DNA from: Tanytarsus gracilentus
Lineage: Eukaryota > Arthropoda > Insecta > Diptera > Chironomidae
NCBI GenBank assembly: GCA_038502055.1
Contig: JAXRKN010000022.1
Location: 332,148 to 396,147 of the forward strand
DNA: 64,000 nucleotides
Direction: 5' to 3'
In this document: in pieces, positions 13,801 through 25,800 of the stretch
How positions within the stretch are numbered: position 1 is the stretch's first letter
Layout: each line of letters opens with the position of its first letter
The notes under the pieces: model-generated
The model's database searches: none
Told to the model about the DNA's origin: nothing
Seen by the model: the letters and a program-made list of their open reading frames with translations, nothing else
Position numbers and translations under genes: made by a program

Positions 13801-16800
13801 CTTTTTATTTTTTTTCTTCTTCAAGAGAATCTGCGATATTCTGTCGCAACTCATTCTCCTCTAAAATGAGAGTTTTCAAGTATTCATTTCGCATATTTAT
13901 GGTCTATGCTTTATTGTTAATATTCATTTCATCCACCATACCAGGGCCATGTATCATTCTTATTCTCAATTTCACATTTTTTCTCTCCACTCAGCTGCCG
14001 AGAAAAAAAAACGAATATAAAATTATGCGGAATGTTGTATGGAAAGTGTGAGAGGTGAATGGGGAGAGGAAGCTAATGATGAAATTATTATGCTGCGGGA
14101 GTCAAGAGTAAGGAAAAGATTTACATCCATTTGATTTACTGCGATGCGGCGCGTTTGATTATATTTTAGCAACCATGCCTTGAAATTTTTAATCCCGTAA
14201 CAATAAATCAACCACGTAAATAGCTGTAAAAGAGTCAAGTGCGTGATAATTAAATTTTTCACATTCTTTTAATCTCTTTTTTTTGTTGTTGATGACAAAA
14301 GGGATTTAAAAATCACCGTCGGTCTCTGAATTTTAAAAAAAATTATTAGATCATGCGTAGCTCAATTAACATCATTTTACGCACATTCATTCAACAATTC
14401 GCAGTTTTTCATTCAACACTTTTCACCCACTCACTGTCTCATACTCCTTAACATTTGAGAGACTGCGTTGCGGCTAGTCAGACGCATATTGACTATATAT
14501 ATTTCATATGCCTACTGCTCTTCCCACAAATATATATCTATGTACTAATACAACCACCCCCTCACTCTCTCGCTCGTCGCACTTTAATCGCAGCTCTTTT
14601 ATGTAAGAGAGGAAATTTTTTGGAAACGCAACGCGAACGGCCTTGACACTGAAAATTATTTTCCCACCGAAAAAAAACACCCGCCAGTGAGAGTCATTCG
14701 ATTTTATGCGCTATTGGGCTCGAGAGCTTAATGCATGTGTGTACATCGGACGTGTGCATTTTTCAGCGACGGTATTTTGAAAATTTTTTAACACAATTTT
14801 ATAAATTCTTCAACACAATTATTCCAGGGTAATTCACCTTTTATTTATATTTTTTCTCATAATTATTTAAAATATTTCATCACTGGATAATTCTTAAAAA
14901 TCACACAAGAACTGAACTCAAAACCGGAGAGAGCTTTTCTAAGCTTACGATCTTGATGTTGTTTTGTGTTTTTCCATAACACAACTAAATACAAACTCTC
15001 GCTCGGCAAAAGGCGCATGCAGCAAGCAGCAGCTTTCGCCTTGTTGTTATTTTTTTCTCTTTTATTTCTCCTCTCACTCCTGAGTGTGTATATTTCGTGT
15101 ATTTATATGATGGGGAAGGAGTAGCAACACAACATCGTGAAGGGGCGGAAGAGAGCGTGAGGTGGCAGAAGCGAAAGAATAGCTAAATTCCGGTGAGAAA
15201 AAGGCGCAACCAACAAAATAAAACAACAACAAAAATGCACAGCAACAAAAATCCGAATGCGACTTCGGTGCCAAGTTAGAGAGGCGCCAAGTATATAAAG
15301 AAGAAGGGTAGTGGTAGCTAGAGAAGCTGCAAAATACACAACAAATGGCAGCAAGTTATGTCTAGCATAAAGAGTGGGCGTCATTTTGCTGCACAATATT
15401 TTTGCTTATTTTTTTCTTGTTGCTCTCGCAAAAAGCATACGAAAATTTTCCTATCGCTGCTCCAATCCCAGACGATGTGGCTCCAAAGCATTTGCATTGA
15501 CTTTCACATCCAGATAACGGGAGTAATAATGGAGGATGAGGAAGAGACACAAGGATTATTTTAAATTGCATCCAATCATTATTTTTTGTTATTATTTTAC
15601 AAATGCAAAGCACAACACTAAAATACAGTCATTGTATTGTGGAAGTTCCTCAAGACCGCCCTTGCGAAAGCTTTTTTTATGATAGTTTATTTATATAAAT
15701 TTTTATTTCCCTTAGTTGCATCTCTCAACTACTTGCACAATTCCCGCCTTCTCTTCTGCAGCGCCATGCGCCTGGCAATGCTCCGAAGCAGCTCCCTATA
15801 TTTAACTATACACACCAAAATAACAATAAAATAATAATAAAATGTGAAATAATAAAAACTGCAGCACCGAGCACTCACACAGATGCACATCGAAGACTCG
15901 AAGACGACACGATTGTGCAATGTCGAATTTCTCTCTGCATTTTGCTCCTTTGGGGAGAGAAAATTCAAGCAGCGCTTTATTCTTTCTAAAATCGTGAAAG
16001 CTCTCGCTTTAAAATATTTAATTATTTATTGTAGAAATGAAAATAATAAATTCAAATCACCACAAAAGGATCATCATAAATAACCGCTGAACGTGTCTAC
16101 GTATAGAAAAATATATATGCATGCCGAAAGGGACAGCAAGAAGATGTTGTTAAGGAGGAAGTTTGGCATATTTTAAAGGCAATGAATTTTCAATTTCAAG
16201 GAGTCACACACAGGACGAAAAAAGGGTTCTTTTGATATCAATTGAAATATATATCATAAGATCATGAGTATGTATCTTTTCGATTATTTCGGATGAAATT
16301 GAAATATTTCTTCGTCTCGACTTGCTGAAAATCCTCACATACTCCGCCCTCTTAATTATTCTCATTTTTCGGCTTGTTTTAAATGTTTTCTTGCATTTAT
16401 TCTGTTTTGCATATACGAAATGAACACGATATGGGACTGAAAAACATCTTTTATCATTTAGAGATTGGATTTTAGAGACAGACAGACATTGCAACACTTT
16501 TTCATGCTTAAGAAATATTTTTTTCAGTATCAATTCTTTCTCCCCTCTCTATCTTATATATTCGTTTGATTTCTTAATTTTCCACAACGTTTAACCGCCA
16601 AAGTCTTCGTTTATTACTTTAGAATTTTTTCTCTCTCACTCAGCCGACTGCGAGGGGTTTGAGGCGAAACTTTTACTTGATTTTATGGCACTCACATAAG
16701 GATTTTCTTTTCATTGCGGTTTAAATTTTTGGAAGCTTTAATTTTTTTGATCGCCTTGAGGCATTTAAAGCTGTTTCTGTATAACTTTTGTAATTATGAT

Positions 16801-19800
16801 GATGGAGAAAAAAAAATTTAAAAACTACCCCAATTTTGTTATTTCAAGCTATTTTCTTGGTCATTAGATTTTTTTGAGTTTGATCATTTTTGTTTCAAAA
16901 AATTATTTAAAACTGTTTATTTTAAAATAAAATTTAAAATGAATTGAATGTAGGGGTTCTTCGGTGAAAACCCGGTTTTTACCGGACATTTTCATTTCAC
17001 CGGTTTAACCGATTTAAAAATACTGTAAATCGAGAATGTCTACATGAATTCAAAATTAAACAATTTTCAAATGCATTTAAACTTCAAAGAGCGAATTCTT
17101 TTTTTTCTGGGGTTTTGCCCCAAAAAAATAAAAAAAAAAAAAAAGAAACAAAAGGAAAAAGGGGTTTTTTTTTTTTTTCCTTTTTCCCTTTTTTTTTTTT
17201 TGGGGGGTTAAAAAAATTTTGGGGGGGGGCCGCGTTTGGACCCATCTTGTTTTTTATTGCAAATTCCACTTCCACTTCCACCTTTTAAGGTTCTCAAAAG
17301 TGTGAACTCTCGCACATAGTAACTAACATCCTAATAATTTTTCATTTATCGTGTTTACAACAATTTTCTTCTCGCAGCAGCAATTGTGAAAAGCTAAATC
17401 CTCCAAACAACAATTAAAATTGCCAACTTGAAATGTATTTTTAAACAGGAAACAGTGCTCACTCGTACTAACATTTGTTTTTTGTTTTCCATCAAATAAT
17501 CGAAGCCATTTCCATTCGACGGTTCGTTTGCGTAAGATTTATTTATTTAAAAATTTGTTTTTCGCAGGTTTTTATTTATTTCGAGAAAATAAAATAGAGA
17601 GAAAAGTTTTTTGAAAGCGAATTCTTTTTTTTGGGATGCTGAGAAAGTAAACAAAAAACTTTTCTCTACGGCCGCCGTCCATCCTGCACTCATTTCTCAT
17701 ATGTTTGATGTTTTGTTGATTTTACACAATTAAAAGTAAGAAGTTGAAGTTTTCTTTAAATTTATCACCAATTCCCCCAAAAAATTCCTTCAAAATATAA
17801 TTTTTAGTAAGCACAGACACTCCCCAACCATCGACCTGAACTCACACCGAACCACTTTCAGAATAAATATACACTAAACAAAATGCGAAGGCGACCGGAG
17901 ATTGTTCCCATTTGATTGAAGATTTTTGTTTACTTTTAATTGTTAATTGAAAATAGATTTTTGAAAAATTTCTTATTTTCTCATTTCCTCTCGCAATTAA
18001 AATTTATTTTATGATAAAAGTTTGAGTGGAAACCATTAAATTGCTCAATAATTGGGTTTCAAGAAATAATTTTATTTTAATAATATTTTTTTAATATTTC
18101 TTAAAATCAGAGATGGGCAATTACATTGGAAGCGAGTAAAAATTACATTACAAAAAATTAAATACATTTTCATACAAAGTTCATGAAATTTCCCAAAATA
18201 AATTACATTTAATGTAATTTTTTTGTAATTGCTCATCTCTGAAGATTTGTGGAGTAAAATCTCATACATGCATGTAATTTTTTGTAATTGCCCATCTCTG
18301 CTTAAAATATTTAATTTAAGAGAGTAAAAAAAATTTCTCACGAACAAAATGAAAAAGTTAATTATAATTTTTTCAAAGATAAAAGCTTGATGTCAGCAGA
18401 AACAAAATGACCACAAAAAATAGAAACAAAGTCGGAAATTGGAATTGCAGCAATATAAACACAAGAAGGAGACGTGAGAACGACAAGAAAGGCAATAAAC
18501 ATGAGACGATCAATTTTCAATTGAATCAAGGACAGAAACGTGATTGCAAAAACTTCAAACTGTAAAATAAAAATTATTTTTTATAAATCTTAGATAAAAA
18601 AGAATTTCTCCAAAAAAAAAATCATAACTAGTTGAAGATCGAAAGAGTATAAAAATGTTGCTGACTGCGCGCAATGAGCAAAATAAAGAAATCGCTTTTG
18701 CTCGCAAGAAATCGAATCAATAAACAAACTCATTTCGATAATTAACAGGAAATCAAATAATTTTCTTCTCAGCTCAGGGATTTCGAATGCGAGGAAGTTT
18801 CATGTAGAGATGAAATAAATTTTCTAACGATCGATTTTCCTTTCCCGTACCCACTTCGGAATGCCTTTGTTTGTATTACATGAATTCGAAATGGAAATAA
18901 ATATTTTTGTTGTTGTTTCCCGCGCGATGAGAAATTTCGCATATTGCCGATTATTACTTGATTCATGCCGGAGTTCTTTTGTGTCTTTATTAAAAAATTG
19001 ATTTTAAAAATTTTCAACTCTTTCCAATTACAATTTTATAAAAGTTCAACATTGCCAAATATTATTTTGTCATGTTTACATTCAATTACTCATTCATTGA
19101 GCGAGCGATTGCATTTGACCGTGCGATAAATTGTGTCCCAATCGGGAACATTTGGCGAATTGTCGAACACTCCTCCATGAGAGATTGAAGATAATTGAGT
19201 TTGAAAGTGAGATGACTTTTAGATTTAATTTTATGATTTTAATGTGAGTTTTAATATTTTTGTAGCTTTTATAGCAAATAAAATAAAATTTTAGAGACCT
19301 TAAAATTTAAAATTTTTGGAGTACCTAAGAAAGTTAAAGAAATTTTAAATAAATAAATTATTTTTTATTTGGGACCCGGGATAAAGGGATATGGAGGGAA
19401 GGGGGATAAAAGTTTGTGGTTAGTGTGTGAATAGAAATAAAAAGTAAGAGACTTAAATGCTCTAACTCCTCGTAGGAGAAAACGAAATCAAATCTGTTTT
19501 CACCAGTTGAGGGTTGGCTAGGCCTATCATTTGAGTACATGTTTTGATATTGCACAATGTAATGTCTTGGCACTAGGGGCCAAAAACTGGTTTTGGAGAA
19601 ATCCAAAATTAATATATAGCGGAGCTATAATAAAATAAAATTTTACTCTTTAAAATTTAAAATTTTTGGAGTACAAAACTGAAAGAAATTTTAAATAAAT
19701 AAATTAAATGTTTTCTAGCTTTTATCACAAATAAAATAAAATTTTAGACACCTTAAAAATTTAAAAATTTTACTCTCCGAAAGTTAAGGAAATTTTCATC

Positions 19801-22800
19801 CAAGCTAAAGCTAACAAAGAGAAGGTACACAATCAGCAACACAATACGAAAGTAACCTTTTTCAGTGAGTGTTGTGTTTCGAGGCGATGGCAATAAGAGA
19901 GCAAAAAAAAGGAAATAAGAAAAGAGAACTCCGCCCACAAAAACACAAAACAACAACAACATCAAAAAAACATATACAAGAAAAATATAAAAAGTTCAAT
20001 TTTTTAACAATTTGAGTTAAATAAAATTTTTAAAATATTACAAAAATTTTTAAAATATTACAAAAATTTTATTTAATTCAAATTGATAAAAAGTTACATT
20101 GAGATTTAATTTTGTAGTAAAAAATCAAAATATTACAAAATTAAAAGATGAAAAAATATTTTTTAGTGCTTTAAATTTAATTCACGATAAACAAAAGTTT
20201 TAATTTTTTTTAGATTTTTTTTAAGAAAGAAAAATTTAAATTCTTCATTTTAAATATTTTTAAAACTATTTTATCCCCACGACTCATGTACCAATCATAG
20301 CAGAAGCCTTTTGCATATCAATGCTTTCGTCCACTGCCATTGGGACGTTTGCCAGCAACACAATAAGCGCACCGACACAACAACAACAAATGAGCACTTT
20401 TTGCTACGGAGGAGAAGAAGAAAAAGGCGCGACACAACAAGCAACAACAACTGGCGTCGTTCGTCGGGCTCTTGAAAAGCTTTTTCGAGAAAAGCTCAAT
20501 GCGCAGGTCGCAAATCCACCCCCTGCACTTTTTTATATACGTCTTATGTACATTTTTTTGGCAAGCTCTTTTTCTGTAAAGGTGAACGAGACTCAGGATG
20601 ATGGTGCATAAAGCTTTCGCTCAAGAAAATGGATGAAAAATTGGAAATCGATTCTGAGACGAAACTATGCGTGAAAAAAAATTGTGGTAGGCTTCAGAAA
20701 GAAGCGAAAACTTTAAGTTGACGGTAAGAATTAAATTTATTCAACTCACTTTTAAACTCCTCCAAAATTAACAATCTTTTTTTCACACTTCTATGCAATA
20801 AAAAATTATTCTTAGTTTTCTGTGTCACTTTCGGCACTGTTTTAATAACACAAAATTATTATTTTTTCAAATGATTACGACTTGTTTATTCAGCTTTCGT
20901 GTAAACAAATTTGTTTATCTTTTTCACAATTTATTTTTTCTCATTAATGCACTGCATTTCGTTGTGTGTTTGGTGAGTTTATATTTTTTTTGTACTGCAC
21001 ACTGTAACTTCAAAACTAAACACTAAACATGATGCTCATGAGCATGAAATGTGCATTCGACGAAATATTTGTTGATCTTTCACAACAAGTGAGTTTAATT
21101 AAATTTTAAAGAACTGCGAAAAATTTTTATTTATTTTTCAAATGTTGATGTCAATTTATGACGATCATAATTTAGATCCAGATACTTTTTTAAAAAACTG
21201 TTTTCGATCGATAATCAATTTTAAAATGAGGATCACTCGATCACAAGTCCACGTTTTCTGCCGATGTTATCGGAGCCGCAATCGGAACGAAACTGAGAAA
21301 CACACTCTCAAAAAGCGGCCAAGAGAATGAGAAGGGGGAGAGAAAAAGCATCTAAAAAAGCGAAAGGCAAATTAAAATATCAAATATATGAAGTTGAAAA
21401 ACACTGAAAACTAGCATGTGTGTGCTTTTTTTGTTTATTTTTCCTCAGCCCGCCGCACACTCGATTTTTGTATTTGTGTGTAAAATTCTCTCTTGTTTAA
21501 GGTTCGCTTTTTCATCATCATCGTTCGGGAAAATGTAAACTTATTATTGTTTTTTTATTTACTCAAACATTCTTCTTCGTTTTTTTTGCTTACTTACTTG
21601 CCTTGGTGTGTTTCGGAGAAAATAACGAAATTAAAAAAATATTAACGCGATTTTCGCGAATCCTTTATTAAAATAAAAATTTTCGAACACGTATGAAAAA
21701 AATTAAATTCTCAAAAAAAAATCGTACCGACGAAAAATGTGCCTCAGCCGTGTACACATCGCACACTGTTTTCTTTATGTTTTATTTTTGTTTGTTTATA
21801 AAACACACAAAAAGCGAAACACACAAACAGTCCCGCGCTTCACAAAGGCACTCTCGAGTCGAAAAAATTTCATAACTTTTTTGAAGCTTTTATTTCTGCA
21901 CGTCGCAATGACGATGATGCTTGTTGTGGCTATTGCTAATGGACTTAACGGATAAAATATCAGATAAACAAGTGGTTGAGTGGATTAATGGATTTTTTTA
22001 GCAAGGTGGTGAAAGGTGGCTTCGTTACTTTTAGCCCCAAAAAAATGTCTTTGTCTAAAGATTTCTCTCTCAGTCGTAAAACATAAAAATCCATCAGTCA
22101 ATAAATGATTAAATTTTTATTTATTTACCAAATCTCGCATGTTTACACAATTTTTTTTCTCTATTTGTGATTCTGACATTATTTCTTTATATTTTTAATA
22201 GTATGGGACATTATTGAGCGCATTCGAGGACACACAAAAAGTTTTTAATGGAAATGTAAACAGCGTGTTTTGTTTTTCTTCATGTGCTCGATTTTTTCAA
22301 GCTAATTTTTATGTCGCAAGAAGTTAAAATTAATTTTTTTGTCGCAAGAAATCAAAATTAATTTTTTCGCAAATTCTGAAATAATTTCCAACACCTGCAA
22401 CCTGATATTTCCTCTCCTCCCTCGAACATACATCACATGTTCCCCTTCACACGCACTCACTCATCTATCATGCCTTCGAAGTCGGAGAAAAAACTTTGTT
22501 TATATTTATTGTGTATTTTATTTTTATTTTCTTTCTCTGTCGATTTTTTGCTTATTTTTCGATTTAAACAAAAAGAAAACATTAAAATGTTTATCTTTCC
22601 ATATACACGAGCACCGAAATATGAAAGAAGAAAAAAAGAGTGTTTGTGTTTCGCCTAAAAGAGCGTTTTTGGCTTCGTTGGCACAATTTTTTGATGGTGG
22701 GAATGGTATGTGATGGCATTTGAGCGATTATTGTGAGATTTTCGTGATCTTTAAAAACTTATTTGCACTATTTGGTTTTCTAGCAGCCAAATCGCAAAAC

Positions 22801-25800
22801 GACTTTAATTTTTTTTTCTTGAAGAGTTTAACGAGCGACTTTGACTAAAAACGATAAAGCACTTTAGTCAATTGTTTGTACACATATAAAAAAATAAATA
22901 AAACAAATGAGTCTTTCACGAAAAAGTCTCTCTTTAATTTTAAGTTGCGACACATCCGATTGTTATATGTTCTAGTTATTAACATGATTCTCGAAACTCA
23001 GTCGATTGTTTATGTTGGAATCCTTCCTCGCTCGAAATGTTGATTTTGATGATGAAAATTTTGTTTATTCATTGTCCATCTTCTCCGGCAATATGCTGAT
23101 GATTTTATTGATGATTTGTTTGTTGTTTTTGCTGTTTGCGGTTTGCCCCCAACGGAGGAAAATCAATTAAATTTTTTACTATCTCGGCTAGTCGAGAAAT
23201 CGCCTTTACACAATAAAAACAACAACATTATCGCATCCCTTTCATTGTGTGTCGATGGAGAATTTTCGAAGGGAAAAGAAAAACAAGAAAAAGTGTTTCT
23301 GCAGAAGAGAAAATAAACAACAGAAAAATTTGCTGTGCTTGCTGCGGGTGTAACATAGTAAAAATGTTCTACCTTCCTCAAGTGGTCCCTTTTTCTGCTC
23401 CGACCGACTTGCTCCAAAACGGTAATGAAAGAAAAATAAAAATATTTATTGTTGTCCCATATATACACACAGCATCATCCCTTGATGTACCATATGACGA
23501 AAATTTCATGAAATCACTCGACAAGGTGTTGCTGTGGAAAATTTTAAATTGTGTGTCCTTTTTAAAAAATTTCCAAGAGAATCGCAAGATTACGATCATT
23601 TAAAATCTCTTCATCTCATTTCCATTTTCATCCTCCTTAATCATCATAAAATTTCCCTTCACCATCAAAATCTCTCCGTATTCACTCGTAATAATAAAAT
23701 CAATCAATTATCAAGATTAAATGCTAATGAATTGCTTCAATTCAAACAGAGAATTTTCCATCCTTCGCTCAACGATGATGTGCCGCATTTTGCTGATTCA
23801 TCAAATAAACACCAAACATGAGAGTGAGAGTGAGCTATCTCAATTCTTTCTCTCCTCTTGTGAGAACTTTAGCTGACACTTTTGAGAAAATTTAATAATT
23901 TTGCTTACTCAAATCACCCTAATAATATAAAAAAGTCTTCATCAACCACGCGATAAAAATAATAAGCGGAGAAAACGGTAAACAGAGCGAATAATTTTAC
24001 TGCGATTTCCTCCTCATTGTTTTTCATATCCTTAACATACAATGCGAGAGAAAAGGAAAAAATTAAACGAAACGAAAAATCAACATTTTAAATTATTAAT
24101 AAACAAATTTTCGGAGGAAATTTTTCGCTTCTTTGTGTATTATGCACGAGATGAACTGAGGGATTTTGTTTGTCTTGAAATAATTTTTATTTCCAACTCT
24201 GAGACACAAAAAATTTTCTTCTTATTCTTCTTCCTTAATAAACATTTTTATTATAGATCCACAACTGCACACACAAGTTACAAGAAATATGAAGACTCTT
24301 TTTTTGTTTTCACAGTGTCGATTGTTGTTTACTTTCTTGCCATTTGCTTTTCGCATTTCGTTGAAGATTGCAGAATTCTTGAGAGTTGAGACTTTTTTCA
24401 ATCGTAAATGCGGTTGCTGTGTATTTGAATGTTTGAGCAAAGAATATTATGAGAAAAGATGACGAAACACAATTTCGAAAAAAGGGGAGAGGAAGTTTTG
24501 TGTGCACAACTTCTTTTGGTGTTTTTGTATAAATCTTTTGAATTTTAACCTTTGCTATAAAAATTTATAAAGCCAAAAATTTAAGAAGTCACAAAAAATT
24601 TAAAAATCTCAAAAAATCTTTAACACACACGTAGTCGTAAGAAAAATATATTTCGGAAGGAAAAAAAAGAGAAAAAATGAAAAATTCACATCACATTCAT
24701 TACCACATCATCATCGCCATCATCGTCACAAAAGGGAAATTCTCTTGTGAGCATCACCTTTAGTGCTGTAAGTATCTTCGCACAGCGTTTATGCGGAGGG
24801 TTAATAAATCAACTTCAAAGTGCTTATTAGGAAAATGTCAGACAGTAAAAGTGAAGCAACAGCTTTATTATGTCAAAAAGTTGGAAACGAAAATGAATTG
24901 AGTGCAGTTCACTCAAATTTCAGTCATTGATTAGTAAACAACATTTTCTCACTCGTTCGTCATGTAAACATTCATGAAATCAACTAATAATTGTCGTCTT
25001 GTTTGTTTGCAGTAGAAATCAAAAAGTTTTGTCATTTTGACGAAAAATTGAATGTGCAAACTGAAAGTGCAGTCAAATTTCGAGTAATTATGCAATTTAA
25101 TTATGAAAATTTTCTTCTCCAAAAATTCTACGAGACTTATGTGATGACATGCAATTTACCTCACTCAATGCAAAGAATTTCTTAAGTCCCTCTGGATCAA
25201 TTTGAAGATACAACACCAAATCCATGTTCATTTCAGCACTAAATCCAAAAAGAGTAAGAAGAAAGCAAGATAAACAGCTAGAGATAAGCACGAAATGATG
25301 TGGGATCATTTTATATGTTGTTGTGGAAATTTTCTGCAATGACGATGATTTTCAGTTGTTATTGGGAAAAATGTGGGTAATCAGAAAAAGTTCCTTGCAG
25401 ATTGAAGATTTTGAGAAGAAAAATTGATACAAATCGAAGTTCATTGTTGTATGAGGGAGTGGAAATTACAATGGAAAAGAGACCGACTACGTGCTGGAGA
25501 TATGCAAAGAAAAAAATTTCACTTTAGTAAATTTAAACCTGCATACTTTTTTTTATTCGAACGGAAAGTGAGAATCTGCTGAAGCATAAAATTTATTTTT
25601 TCCTCTTCTGGCTAAATGTGAGATAGCCACTCACACGTATATTTAGAAGTCCATGAAATTCATTCATCATCAAACAATCCTTTCATATCACTTCCATACC
25701 CATGCTTTACCTTTTTTATAAGCTTGTGCTGATGATGCTTTGTTTACTCACTTCTAGCAGCCCAGAAATAAAAATTCCCTTTTTTATGTGAGATGTGTAA

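Noticed and set aside
14455..15968. Several overlapping open frames on both strands
   Set aside because: They are short, cysteine/serine/leucine-rich by composition, lack splice-consistent neighbours and resemble no family. The stretch is simply less AT-rich.
19358..19606. 82-codon minus-strand frame between AT-rich repeats
   Set aside because: No recognisable motif; it lies in a probable insertion between repeat copies.
23116..24507. Cluster of frames of 65-118 codons on both strands
   Set aside because: Overlapping frames with low-complexity composition and no similarity; interpreted as chance frames in the FoxP intron.
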